NCBI RefSeq assembly: GCF_003634095.1
Contig: NZ_RBIR01000001.1
Coordinates: 186,001-250,000 of the forward strand
Direction: 5' to 3'
Source: Arthrobacter oryzae
GTDB lineage: Bacteria; Actinomycetota; Actinomycetes; Actinomycetales; Micrococcaceae
DNA length: 64,000 nucleotides
The first letter of the stretch is position 1. Every line of letters starts with the position of its first letter. This document shows, piece by piece, positions 49,991 through 58,470 of the stretch. Below the pieces are notes generated by a model that had not been told where the DNA came from, made no database searches, and worked only from the letters and a program-made list of their open reading frames with translations. Both the position numbers and the translations under genes were made by a program.

Positions 49991-50647
49991 ATGCGAGTTG
50001 GACTGATCCGGGTGATGACGACGTCGGACCGCCGCCTGCTCAACGCCCACGGGAAACTCCTGCAGGAGGCATTTGGCTTCACCGTCACCTCCCGCTGCAT
50101 TCCGGACCAGCCGTCCGGCGTCTACGATCAGGCGTCGCTGGAGTCTGCGGCACCCAAAGTGGTTCATCTGGCCCGGGAAATGGCCGGCGACGCCGATGCC
50201 CTGATCATTAGTTGCGCGTCCGACCCCGGACTTGCCGCAACCCGGGCAGCCGTGGACATCCCGGTGATCGGCGCGGGCTCGGCAGCCGCGGCTGCGGCAC
50301 TGACCTTTGGCGGCAGAATTGGTGTCCTGGGGCTCGGATCCCATGTACCGGGCCCGATCGCGGAATCCCTGGGCGAACGCATGCTGCTCATCGACGGTGC
50401 ACTTGGGCAGGTCGAAACGCCCGACGCCTTCCTCATGCCCGCCGGGATCTTCGAGGCTCTCGCCGCGGCCCACATGCTTGTTGATGCCGGCGCCGACGTG
50501 ATCGTCCAGGCCAGCACGGGCCTGAGCAGCATCGGCATGGCGGGGGTGCTCCGCCGCCGGCTCGGGGTGCCCGTCATCGACGCCGTGACGGCAGCAGGCT
50601 CCATGATCGTCTCGGCGGTGGTTTCCCGCGAACTGCAGCAGGTTTGA
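49991..50647 (+). CDS. Asp/Glu (hydantoin-type) racemase family protein
   Basis: The 218-residue protein has the two-domain Asp/Glu racemase pattern with paired catalytic-region segments: ALIISCASDPGLAATRAAVD (Cys in the first domain) and VIVQASTGLSSIGMAGVLRR (second domain, where the usual Cys is replaced by Ser/Thr). Loss of the second cysteine suggests the Asp/Glu-racemase-fold decarboxylase or isomerase group rather than a true two-base racemase. GAAAGG lies before ATG 49991; a longer upstream frame has no ribosome site. Confidence 0.8.
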   Translation: MRVGLIRVMTTSDRRLLNAHGKLLQEAFGFTVTSRCIPDQPSGVYDQASLESAAPKVVHLAREMAGDADALIISCASDPGLAATRAAVDIPVIGAGSAAAAAALTFGGRIGVLGLGSHVPGPIAESLGERMLLIDGALGQVETPDAFLMPAGIFEALAAAHMLVDAGADVIVQASTGLSSIGMAGVLRRRLGVPVIDAVTAAGSMIVSAVVSRELQQV

Positions 50648-50674
50648 GCCCGGGTAGAGCCCGCTTAGAGGCGC

Positions 50675-51751
50675 CTACTTGTAGACGCGGACCCAGTCGA
50701 CCTGCATCTGGGAAGGCTTGGTGGCCGATCCGTCCGGGAACCAGTCCAGCTGCAGCGTCTGGTGCATGCCCACAGAGGGCAGGTGTGCCAGGTTGGTGTC
50801 GGAGAAAGTCTTCACGCCGTCGATGTATCCGGTGATGCCGGCCGGAGTCCATTCCACTGCGTAGTTGTGCCAGAGCGTGGTGTCGATGGTCTTGGCCGCC
50901 GTTGTCTGGAAGTTCGAGCCGCCGCAGCCATAGTGCAGGAAGAACTTAATCTGGGCAGTGTTAGTGGTGCCCTCGGCATAGTCGATCTCGGCGCAGTTGG
51001 GGGAGGTGTTGTTATTGGGCCACAGGATCATCACGGGGTGGTACTTCGGGTCCCGGGCGTTGGTCCGCATCCGTGCTTCCCACTTGCCATATTTCTGTTG
51101 CGCAAATTTGGCGGACATGCCGCCCGTGGTGCCCGCCGAGTCGCCTTTGACCGTGGCCACACCATTGGCAACTGACCACGCCTGCGGACTCCGCACCCCC
51201 TTGCCGGCGTGCCCTGCGCCCTTGAAGACGCTCCACTTGGTGGAGTTCGGGGCGCCGGTGTTGGAGAACTCGTCGCCCGCAACAACCGCCCCCCAGCCGC
51301 GGGCGGTCGCGGCCTGCACGCCATCGGTCGCCGCGACGGGGGCCTGAGCGGTAACGGGAGCAGCCGACGCCGGACCCTTCAGGGATGCAGCCCGCGCGCG
51401 GCTGGCCGGAGCCGGAACGACAGCCGCGGCGGTCCCTGACGGGGCGGCTCGGTGATTCGCAGCCGCGGAAGCTGTCCCCGCGACCGCCTTGGGGGCGGAC
51501 ACGCTGGCCGCAGCCTTGGGCGCAGTGAGTGCAGTTGAAGCCGGAAAGGTAGGGGCCGCGGCGGGGCGTGAGACCGGGCTGGCCGCGGATGTGGCCGCAG
51601 TTTCCGTCATGGAAGCTGCGCTGCACCCGGTCAGGGTCACTGCGCCCAGGGCCAGCGCGATGGCTATCTTATTGAAAGGTGCCTGCTTGAAACGTGCTTG
51701 CTCTAACGGTGTTTGCTTAAACAACGGACCCCTCCGGGCAGTGACTGGCAC
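50675..51751 (-). CDS. GH16-family lipoprotein with Ala-rich linker
   Basis: The 358-residue protein has a hydrophobic export segment ending in lipobox LTGC (KIAIALALGAVTLTGCSAAS), a long Ala/Pro/Ser/Thr linker and a C-terminal GH16 domain with ExDxxE in CAEIDYAEGTTNTAQIKFFL. Its GH16 domain is closely similar to those at 14943 and 48574. The N terminus before the export segment is unusually long (about 25 residues with a repeated FKQxPLEQARFKQAPF pattern), so the true start may be later. It is convergent with the racemase gene. Confidence 0.82.
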   Translation of the reverse strand: MPVTARRGPLFKQTPLEQARFKQAPFNKIAIALALGAVTLTGCSAASMTETAATSAASPVSRPAAAPTFPASTALTAPKAAASVSAPKAVAGTASAAANHRAAPSGTAAAVVPAPASRARAASLKGPASAAPVTAQAPVAATDGVQAATARGWGAVVAGDEFSNTGAPNSTKWSVFKGAGHAGKGVRSPQAWSVANGVATVKGDSAGTTGGMSAKFAQQKYGKWEARMRTNARDPKYHPVMILWPNNNTSPNCAEIDYAEGTTNTAQIKFFLHYGCGGSNFQTTAAKTIDTTLWHNYAVEWTPAGITGYIDGVKTFSDTNLAHLPSVGMHQTLQLDWFPDGSATKPSQMQVDWVRVYK

Positions 51752-51953
51752 GCTCCACCGTCGTTTCCAGTGCGGCGGCGAGTGCGGGAAGCTTCATCCG
51801 GCCCCTGCCGGAAGGGCATGGGCGAGCAGACGCCGAACGGCGCAACCAGGCCCGGAATACGGGCGGCCCGGGGCCCTGCATTGGGGCCGGCCATTCACGG
51901 CCAGCGGCCAACGTTACTTGAGCGTTACCTTTGGCTGCAACCCGGGCAATAGG

Positions 51954-51983
51954 CGGGCCCACGCCTGATTCGGCGTGGGCCCG
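51954..51983. terminator. Hairpin between the lipase and GH16 genes
   Basis: Perfect 12-bp arms (cgggcccacgcc / ggcgtgggcccg, loop tgattc) lie 22 bases beyond the lipase stop codon. A run of six T residues follows on the plus strand, whereas the lipase is on the minus strand, so it may act in both directions. Confidence 0.7.
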
Positions 51984-52004
51984 GAATTCTTTTTTGAGTT
52001 GCCG

Positions 52005-52907
52005 TTACACGCAGGCGGGTTGGTACGCGGCGTCGGCGGGGCGCCCGGACCCTTGAGCCAGCGCGTCGGAGACGAGTCGCTGGACGACGGGGTCGTTTGG
52101 AGTCTGATCATGATCGATCACGTCAGCGGGGCACTTGTCCTGGATGGTGATGTTCGTGACCTGCTGGGGCGAGCCGGCGAGGAACTGGCTTTGGTAAGGC
52201 GTCACCACCTCGTCATGCGTGGTGGAGATGACCGTGTACGCGGGCCCGGGAACAGTATCCCCGATGGAGTTGAGCTCGGCGAGGAAGGGCGAACCCGCCT
52301 GCTGGTCCGAGCAGGCCTGGCAGTTGGAACCGCCCACGGAGGTGGCGGGCGGGACGTAGCCGGGTGAGGGGACGATCAGTCCGCGGGTGCCGTGGTTGGA
52401 CGGAGCGATGCCGATCAGCTGGTTTACCTTCTTGGCGCCATTGAGGAATCCCATGTAGTAGCGCGGCATCATGCCGCCCTGGCTGTGGCCGACCAGGTCG
52501 ACCTTCTTTGCCCCTGTCGAGGCCAGTACGGCATCCACAAACGGGGCGAGCTGCCGGGCGGAGTCGGCGACCGGGCCCGTGGCGTCGACGCCGTTGGTCG
52601 CGCCGTAGTTCAGCGCGTAGACGCAGTAGCCCTGGTTCTTCAGTGCCGGCGCCATGGTGGCCCAGTTCTTCGCCATGTTCTCGAACGTTCCCGGAACCAG
52701 GACCACAGGGTAGGGGTGGGCCGCAGAGGGCTTGCAGGACCAGTCGTTTGCCCCGGGAGGCGAGACGTCGACGGTGGCGGCCTGGGTTGCCGGGGCGGCG
52801 GCCATGGATGCGCAGAGCAGTGCCATAGTCGCAAGGATTGCGGGTTTGATCAGATGGGGCACGGAAATACCTCTTCGTTTGGACGCGTCGGCAATGACGG
52901 TCTGCAT
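52005..52907 (-). CDS. Secreted triacylglycerol lipase/esterase
   Basis: The 300-residue precursor has a signal peptide (KPAILATMALLCASMAAAPA to TQA) and an alpha/beta hydrolase domain of the bacterial lipase class 2 type: VVLVPGTFENMAKNWATMAP, CVYALNYGATNGVD, nucleophile elbow GHSQGG in VDLVGHSQGGMMPRYYMGFL, and STTHDEVVTPYQS with the Asp. Cysteines (WSCKP, CQACSD, DKCPAD, QPACV) probably form disulfides, fitting an extracellular enzyme. It is followed by a strong hairpin. Confidence 0.88.
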   Translation of the reverse strand: MQTVIADASKRRGISVPHLIKPAILATMALLCASMAAAPATQAATVDVSPPGANDWSCKPSAAHPYPVVLVPGTFENMAKNWATMAPALKNQGYCVYALNYGATNGVDATGPVADSARQLAPFVDAVLASTGAKKVDLVGHSQGGMMPRYYMGFLNGAKKVNQLIGIAPSNHGTRGLIVPSPGYVPPATSVGGSNCQACSDQQAGSPFLAELNSIGDTVPGPAYTVISTTHDEVVTPYQSQFLAGSPQQVTNITIQDKCPADVIDHDQTPNDPVVQRLVSDALAQGSGRPADAAYQPACV

Positions 52908-53125
52908 GGAAAGAAGCGAGGTAGGGGATCACTCCCCGCTGTGATCCGGCTCACTTCTATCACTTCATGCTAGGAAAGGCATCCGCGGGCCCCGGTAGTT
53001 CTGAACGTTTGTGCACCGCTTTCTCGCTCGTCGGCGACTTTTAGGCGTTGCTCGTCACCTCGTTGCACGTTCGTGCAGTTGGATGCCTGCGAGGGCCGGG
53101 TGCTGGCCCGGAACGTTTAGGTGCC

Positions 53126-53746
53126 CTATTCGCCGGCGGGGAAGTCGTAGGCGGCCGGGATCGTTGCCGGAGCGGCGCCGTAAGACAGGACGATCTCGTC
53201 GTGCCCCTTCAGCGGGAGGTCCCGGATGCCGGCGTCGTGCTTCTGGCCGTTCACGTAAAGGGTCCAGCCGTCCAGGGAACCGGTCCCGGTGCCGGCGGCA
53301 CCGCTGCCGCCGAGGACGCCCCATTCAGTCAGGAGCTGCCCGAGCGTGAAGACCTGACCGGCCGTGGGGGACTCGATGTGGATCACGCCGGTGGTGTCGT
53401 GCGTGTGCAGGGCTGAGATGCCGTTGGCCCTGTTGTCCGGGCCTGCCGTAATGCCGATATTGGCGGGCACCGGAACAGGCTTGCCGTCCTTGAGCACGTC
53501 CAGATGGGCGTGGTAGTGGTCCACGTTGCCCTCGGCGGTCAGCACCGAGAGGCCTGCCTGCGCGATCCGGCCGGGCGCTCCCGCGATGTCCAGTGCAAAA
53601 TCCGCGGCGGGTGCCGACGACGTCCCGGTGGGCTCGGGCGACGGCCCTCCGGCCGACGTCGCAGTGGACGGCGCGGGGGCGGCGCAGGCGGCGACCCCCA
53701 TCGTCATGGCGGACAGTGCGACGGCGAGTGCCAGTTTGGTGTGCAT
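53126..53746 (-). CDS. Hypothetical lipoprotein
   Basis: The 206-residue protein starts MHTKLALAVALSAMTMGVAA with a lipobox VAAC, a Ser/Thr/Pro linker and a soluble domain. Its motifs include VDHYHAHLDVLKDGKPVPVP, ISALHTHDTTGVIHIESPTA and VFTLGQLLTEWGVLGGSGA, a pattern I have seen in actinobacterial membrane and lipoproteins with histidine-rich clusters (HYHAH, HTHD), suggesting metal binding. Family name is not certain. It is divergent from the AlkD-like gene. Confidence 0.65.
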   Translation of the reverse strand: MHTKLALAVALSAMTMGVAACAAPAPSTATSAGGPSPEPTGTSSAPAADFALDIAGAPGRIAQAGLSVLTAEGNVDHYHAHLDVLKDGKPVPVPANIGITAGPDNRANGISALHTHDTTGVIHIESPTAGQVFTLGQLLTEWGVLGGSGAAGTGTGSLDGWTLYVNGQKHDAGIRDLPLKGHDEIVLSYGAAPATIPAAYDFPAGE

Positions 53747-53871
53747 GGTTGCGTTAACCGCTTTCGATCGGAGGCTTGCCCTAACAGTCTAGGCAGAAGG
53801 GGCGCGCGGGACTCTCCGGGCGGACATGCGCCGCGTTTCCGCTACGGGCCGCGCCGGGAAAGAATGGACGC

Positions 53872-54552
53872 GTGAGTGATGCTGGCGAATTCATCGACGC
53901 CGCGCTGCAGCGGGAGAGTTCCTGGAGCCGTGCCGAGGAGCTGCGGTCGCGGCTGGGAAAGGAACCCGGGGCGGACGGCCTGCGCTTCTACGGCGCCTCC
54001 GTGGGCGCCGTCCGCGGAACCGTCCGCAATGCCGGGCGCCGCTATCCGGGGCTGTCCCATGATGAGATCACGGCGCTCAGCTCGGAACTGTGGAGTGTGC
54101 CGGTTTTCGAACGGCGCCTGGCGGCCGCGGTGCTGCTGCAGGCCAATGTGACACTGTTGACCAACTCCGACCTCACCCGGCTGGAGGGCTTCATCCGGGA
54201 GGCGCGGGCGCGTGACCTCGTGGATCCGCTCGCCGTCGAGGTCGTCGGGCCCCTCCTGGACGGACTCGACCTTCTGGCCAGGCTGCGGGCGGACAGCGTC
54301 CTGGACCGGTGGATGCGTGACCCCGATCCCTGGTTGCGCCGGGCCGCGCTGCTCTCGCCGCTGCTGGCCCTGCGCGCCGGCCGCGGGGACTGGGACAGGT
54401 TCGTCCGCCACGCCGGTTCCGTGTCCGGGGATCTTTCCGGGCGGTCCGCCCCTGACTCCGACGCCGCAGTGGTCCGGGAGGCAGTCTCCAGGGTTCTGGC
54501 GGACACGGCGAAAAAGAGGCCCGAGCTGCAGTTCACGTCCGTCGGAGGGTGA
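53872..54552 (+). CDS. DNA alkylation repair (AlkD-like) protein
   Basis: The 226-residue protein is built of HEAT-like helix pairs: GLRFYGASVGAVRGTVRNAG, ALSSELWSVPVFERRLAAAV, VLDRWMRDPDPWLRRAALLS. The catalytic-site-like WxxxxxxWxRRAAL region matches the AlkD/AlkC type of alkyl-base excision glycosylases, which act in the cytoplasm on alkylated DNA. The start is GTG 53872; no strong ribosome site is visible. It converges on the antiporter gene. Confidence 0.82.
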   Translation: MSDAGEFIDAALQRESSWSRAEELRSRLGKEPGADGLRFYGASVGAVRGTVRNAGRRYPGLSHDEITALSSELWSVPVFERRLAAAVLLQANVTLLTNSDLTRLEGFIREARARDLVDPLAVEVVGPLLDGLDLLARLRADSVLDRWMRDPDPWLRRAALLSPLLALRAGRGDWDRFVRHAGSVSGDLSGRSAPDSDAAVVREAVSRVLADTAKKRPELQFTSVGG

Positions 54553-54585
54553 TGATCCCACGCCGCGGTGCCGGCGCGCCCTCGT

Positions 54586-55791
54586 TCAGCCTTTTGGGTC
54601 GCCCGGGTCGCCCTGGCCGACCGCGCTGCCGGCTCCGCCGGATTTTCCGCGGGCCTCCGCGGGTAGCGCGAACCTCTTTGCCGCCCGTGATCCGGCCACC
54701 GCGCTTGCGGCGATGGTGATCAGCGCGCCCATCAGCAGGGCTGCTGCCTCGCCGGGGAGCAGGACCTCAAGCTGCGTGCCGATGCTCGCGGCCGCCACCG
54801 GGACACCGAGTTGGGCCGCTGACAACACGCCGAGCGGCAGCGGGAGCCCCAGGAATGCCAAACCGGAGTGCGTCAGCAGCGTCCCTACTCCCAGGGCCAC
54901 TCCGAGCGCAATCATGTCCGGATGCCCGGCCAGGTCCTTGAGTGTGAGGGAGGCGCCCAGCCAGACGAAGAACAGCGGGCTAAGGAAGCCGTCGCTGAGG
55001 GCAAACAGCTGCCGGGCCAGCCGCCGCGGCTCGCCGACGGCTGCCACTACCAAGCCGAAGGAAAAGCCCGCCATCATCACGGAAATGTTGCCGAAAGTCG
55101 CCACACCGGCAAGGGCAAAAAGGACCGCCAGTTGTAATCTCAGCTCCAGCGCGAACTTGCGGTTTTCCGAGAGCCGGTGCACGCGCCCTCGGATTCCTGT
55201 TCCATCCAGCCAGCGCAGCACGAGAAAAAGCCCCAGAGCGCAGCCCATCACGATGAGTAGGGTTAGGGCCGACCGGCCGGCGTGCGGCGGATCCACCAGG
55301 AGCGGCAATGCCACAATGCAGGCTATGTCAGCGATCGCCACCTGCGCCGTCATCGAAACGACGTCGGGTCCGCCGAGGCGAAGGGAATCTACGATCGGCA
55401 GGACCAGGGCAGCCGACGAGGACGCCAACAGCACGACGTAAAGGGGAGCATGTCCAGTCCCGAAAAGCAGGCCGATGCCGGTTCCGACCGCCACCCCTGC
55501 CGCCGCGGCCGCCGCGGCCCGGCGGGCACCTTTGCCGAGAGCCGACCGGATCTGCGGATCCCGGACGGGAACATGGGTTCCGGCCACAAACATCATCAGC
55601 GCAAACCCGATGTTGGCCAGCAGGACGAACGTCGGATCCGCAGGGTTCACCAGGCCCAGGCCTGACCGGCCGATCATGATGCCTGCCAGCAGTTCGCCCA
55701 GCACCACCGGCAGCCGCCAGCGCACCGGCAGGGCCAGCAGTGGACCGGCCAATGCAACGACGGCGATCAGCGATAGGGTCAGGAACGTCAT
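54586..55791 (-). CDS. CPA2-type cation/proton antiporter
   Basis: The 401-residue protein has about twelve hydrophobic segments in the order of the monovalent cation:proton antiporter-2 family: LPVVLGELLAGIMIGRSGLG, ANIGFALMMFVAGTHVPVRD, LLASSSAALVLPIVDSLRLG, VAIADIACIVALPLLV and PLFFVWLGASLTLKDLAGHP. It probably exchanges sodium or potassium for protons across the membrane. No regulatory TrkA domains are present. ATG 55791 (MTFLTLSLIAV) is preferred over GTG 55803. It is on the minus strand and converges on the AlkD-like gene. Confidence 0.85.
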   Translation of the reverse strand: MTFLTLSLIAVVALAGPLLALPVRWRLPVVLGELLAGIMIGRSGLGLVNPADPTFVLLANIGFALMMFVAGTHVPVRDPQIRSALGKGARRAAAAAAAGVAVGTGIGLLFGTGHAPLYVVLLASSSAALVLPIVDSLRLGGPDVVSMTAQVAIADIACIVALPLLVDPPHAGRSALTLLIVMGCALGLFLVLRWLDGTGIRGRVHRLSENRKFALELRLQLAVLFALAGVATFGNISVMMAGFSFGLVVAAVGEPRRLARQLFALSDGFLSPLFFVWLGASLTLKDLAGHPDMIALGVALGVGTLLTHSGLAFLGLPLPLGVLSAAQLGVPVAAASIGTQLEVLLPGEAAALLMGALITIAASAVAGSRAAKRFALPAEARGKSGGAGSAVGQGDPGDPKG

Positions 55792-55903
55792 GGCTCGCCG
55801 CACCGCCCCGGCACCTGGCGCAACGGGGGAGCACCCGTGGCCGGGACGTCCCCGTGGGTCGAGTCCTTCGTCATGAATTGAGACTAGTCCCGTCCACCGC
55901 GAA

Positions 55904-55967
55904 GTGCGCCTACTGTGGTGTGCGCCGACTGTGCTGTGCGCCTACTGCGCCGTGCGCCTAGGGCGCG
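55904..55967. repeat. Four 16-bp tandem repeats
   Basis: Units gtgcgcctactgtggt, gtgcgccgactgtgct, gtgcgcctactgcgcc and gtgcgcctagggcgcg follow one another without gaps. The last copy includes the stop codon of the minus-strand hypothetical gene. This is probably a recent local expansion. Confidence 0.75.
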
Positions 55968-56212
55968 GGCCGCCGCTCCACCACCGCGTACGCCTTGCCG
56001 TCCAGAAAGGCCCAGTCATTGACCACCATGAACCCGAGGGCGTCCACCCGATCGTTCAGGACGTGCTCATCGAAGCCGCCGTCCCGTGGCTCCGCATCCC
56101 AGGTGGACACATGGACGTCGCCGCCGTCCAGGATGAGCAGTTCGGTGTTTACGTCGAAATCCTCCTGGGGCTGATTGCTCAACTGGCAGATGGCGACACA
56201 GTGGCTGTTCAT
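55958..56212 (-). CDS. Hypothetical small protein
   Basis: The 84-residue product (MNSHCVAICQLSNQPQEDFD and so on) has several strands (ELLILDGGDVHVSTWDA, LGFMVVNDWAFLDGKAYAVV) and no signal or membrane segment. No family is recognised; a small beta-rich domain is likely. Its stop codon lies in the 16-bp tandem repeat, so its C terminus may have been altered by that expansion. Confidence 0.5.
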   Translation of the reverse strand: MNSHCVAICQLSNQPQEDFDVNTELLILDGGDVHVSTWDAEPRDGGFDEHVLNDRVDALGFMVVNDWAFLDGKAYAVVERRPAP

Positions 56213-56420
56213 TTCGGGCCTCCGGTTCGAGGGTTCGACGGCGGTGCTGGTGGCACCATCCTATGTTCGACATGCGGCGCCGCCCTATGGGCATTTGGCC
56301 GGGCATTTGACGGACGGCACCAGATCTGCCGTTATCTGAATGTGACATTGGAGTCCGGTTCGCGTTAGCGTGGAGATATGCCCGTTGTCTCCGATACGGG
56401 CGCTCCCCAGCCGATTGCCT

Positions 56421-56596
56421 AACTCTGCCGCGGCCCGGGGTAACTCGCATCAACGACCGGCAGAGACGGGGAAACCACTTTTTGGCCTGCTGATACGCAG
56501 GTCTCGGGGTGAAGCCGCACGGTGCCCGCAACGACGGGCCCGGGAGAGCGGCCGGGTGACTCCCATCCGAATCCGACAGCTCACCTCGCAGGCATT
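56421..56596 (+). ncRNA. c-di-AMP (ydaO/yuaA-type) riboswitch
   Basis: The leader of the NlpC/P60 gene contains sequence blocks characteristic of the actinobacterial ydaO-type element: CTCTGCCG pairing with CGGCAGAG across GGTAACTCGC, then GACGGGGAAACCA, CGGGGTGAAGCC, GGGTGACTCCCATCCGAATCC and GACAGCTCACCTCGCAGGC just before the ribosome site. In Streptomyces and related genera this riboswitch sits before rpf and NlpC/P60 cell-wall hydrolase genes and turns them down when c-di-AMP is high. Assigned by eye; a covariance-model search would settle the exact boundaries. Confidence 0.85.
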
Positions 56597-56612
56597 GGGA
56601 GAGGCTACATTC

Positions 56613-57305
56613 ATGTCTTCAATCAGTACTTTTGCGCGCCATGCCGCCGTCTTCACCGCCGCGTCCGGTCTGGTCCTCACCAGCGGAATGGCGGCCAACG
56701 CCGCAGCAGCACCTGCGCAGCGCGACTCCGCCCCGGCGTCCAATGTGGACGTCAAGACACTCGTCAGCGCGCCGGTGAGCGCCGATTCGAGCGTCAAGAT
56801 CAGCTTCGACCGCCCGGCGGTGGCCACCGTCGCCGCGCCGGTCATCGAACAGCCCAAGCCTGCTGCCGTGGCTCCGGAAGCGGCGGCTCCCGCAGCACCG
56901 GCCGCCCCCGCGGCTGCACCCCAGGCACCGCTCAAGGCAGTGGTGCAGGTGAAGGCCGCTCCCGCCGCCCCGGCGGCGGCACCGGCCAGTGGCCGCAACG
57001 CCATCATGCTCTCGTCCGCCTACAGCCAGCTGGGCATCACCCAGGACTGCACCGCCATGGTGGAAAAGGCCCTGGGTGCCGCAGGCAAGCCGGTCGGCGA
57101 CATCGGTCCGCAGGCCTTCCTTGGCCTCGGAACCGTTGTGGCGACTCCCCAGCCCGGCGACATGGTGGTCCAGTCCGGGCACGTTGGCATCTACGCCGGC
57201 AACGGCCAGGTGATCAGCGGCGGCATGAACGGCACGAACCAGACGATCGTCCACCCGCTGTCCTGGCTCACTGCGACCGGCGGCGTGACGTTCGTGCGGG
57301 CCTAG
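56613..57305 (+). CDS. NlpC/P60 cell-wall peptidase
   Basis: The 230-residue precursor has a signal peptide (MSSISTFARHAAVFTAASGL to ANAAAAP), an Ala/Pro-rich linker and a C-terminal NlpC/P60 domain: nucleophile Cys in ITQDCTAMVEKALGAAGKPV, His in QSGHVGIYAGNGQVI and a third polar His in TIVHPLSW. Such enzymes cleave peptidoglycan stem peptides. Being preceded by a c-di-AMP riboswitch ties wall lysis to c-di-AMP level. Translation starts at ATG 56613, with GGGAGAGG about nine bases upstream overlapping the riboswitch 3-prime end. A strong terminator follows. Confidence 0.9.
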   Translation: MSSISTFARHAAVFTAASGLVLTSGMAANAAAAPAQRDSAPASNVDVKTLVSAPVSADSSVKISFDRPAVATVAAPVIEQPKPAAVAPEAAAPAAPAAPAAAPQAPLKAVVQVKAAPAAPAAAPASGRNAIMLSSAYSQLGITQDCTAMVEKALGAAGKPVGDIGPQAFLGLGTVVATPQPGDMVVQSGHVGIYAGNGQVISGGMNGTNQTIVHPLSWLTATGGVTFVRA

Positions 57306-57339
57306 GCCGAACGGGCCCTTAGAAGCCTGGATAGTCCGG

Positions 57340-57387
57340 AAAGACCGGCGATCGATTTCCCTTGGGGGCAAGCGATCGCCGGTCTTT
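57340..57387 (+). terminator. Terminator of the NlpC/P60 gene
   Basis: Perfect 15-bp arms (aaagaccggcgatcg / cgatcgccggtcttt, 18-base loop) are followed by another T and cttct-like sequence, about 35 bases after the stop. It is the most classical intrinsic terminator in the window. Confidence 0.9.
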
Positions 57388-57459
57388 TCTCTGTCCTCAT
57401 GCACCGCGTGAGCGCTGCGTTGCCCTGTTTACGGTTGCCCTGCCTGGCTACGGGACTTC

Positions 57460-58470
57460 TCAGGCATTCCCGATCCCGGCTAGCGGGAGCGTCATCTTCA
57501 TGACGGTCCCCTCGGGACCGGTCGACGCCACCTCTACGCTGCCCCCGGCAGCGACGGCAATCTCCCGCACCAGGGCCAGGCCGATGCCGAAGCTCCGCTG
57601 TCCCTGGGATCCGCCGGCGCCGGAAGTCCGCACGAAGCGGTCAAAGATCCGGGCCTGGTCGACGCCGGTGATTCCTGCACCCGTGTCCGCCACGGTAATG
57701 ACCGCGTGACCCTGCTCCACCGACGTCGTGATGTTGACCCGGCCGCCTGGAGGGGTGTGGGCAAGGGCGTTGTCGGCCAGGGCCAGCACGGCACGGCGCA
57801 GCGCATTCGCGTCGATCCGTGCCAGCGGGCGGGCATCGGCGGAGAAAGCGAGGCGCACGTCCCGCTGGTCCGCCACCAGCCGGAGGCTCCCGGCGACGCC
57901 GGCGGCGGCGTCCGCGAGGTCTGCGGGCGCCGCCGAGCGGTCCGGGGCGTCAGCGGTTGCCGCGAGGAGCAGCTCGTTGACAATCCCGGTCAGGGTGGCG
58001 GCGTCCTCCCGGATCCGGGCAAGGTCCTTTGCCTGCCTGGAGCCGGGCTCGGTGTTGCGCTGGGCCAGCTGGATCCGGGTGTCCAGGATGGTCAGGGGCG
58101 TCCGCAATTCGTGGCTGGCGTCCTGGACGAAGCGCCGTTGCCGGGCCAGGGCGTCGCCGAGCGGACGGATGGCGCTGCGCGCGCTGAGCCACCCGACGAG
58201 GCCCGCCAGTACTACGCCGGCAACCCCGGCGATGACCATGGCCTTGAGCACATCCCTGGAATCCAGGTACGCGTAGGCCGTTCCCGCTGCCGGGCCCGGC
58301 ACTTCCGGATGGGACAGCTGATTCATGAGGTACAGGGCCGTGACTGCGAGGAGCCCCAGGACCATGACGGCACACGCGGCGCTGATCCGGAGGGCGACCT
58401 TCAGCGAGGCCTTGCGCAGTGTGACGTGGTCCGGATTTTCGGGCAGTGTCCCCGCGTTACTCATGCGCAT
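57460..58470 (-). CDS. Sensor histidine kinase
   Basis: The 336-residue protein has two membrane helices (ISAACAVMVLGLLAVTALYL and MVIAGVAGVVLAGLVGWLSA) around a short extracytoplasmic loop, HisKA with the phosphoacceptor in FVQDASHELRTPLTILD, and an HATPase domain (DNALAHTPPGGRVNI, VADTGAGI, RSFGIGLALVREIA). There is no HAMP of usual length, so signal transfer is direct. It overlaps the response regulator by 14 bases and ends the PAP2-DedA-regulator-kinase operon. Confidence 0.9.
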   Translation of the reverse strand: MRMSNAGTLPENPDHVTLRKASLKVALRISAACAVMVLGLLAVTALYLMNQLSHPEVPGPAAGTAYAYLDSRDVLKAMVIAGVAGVVLAGLVGWLSARSAIRPLGDALARQRRFVQDASHELRTPLTILDTRIQLAQRNTEPGSRQAKDLARIREDAATLTGIVNELLLAATADAPDRSAAPADLADAAAGVAGSLRLVADQRDVRLAFSADARPLARIDANALRRAVLALADNALAHTPPGGRVNITTSVEQGHAVITVADTGAGITGVDQARIFDRFVRTSGAGGSQGQRSFGIGLALVREIAVAAGGSVEVASTGPEGTVMKMTLPLAGIGNA

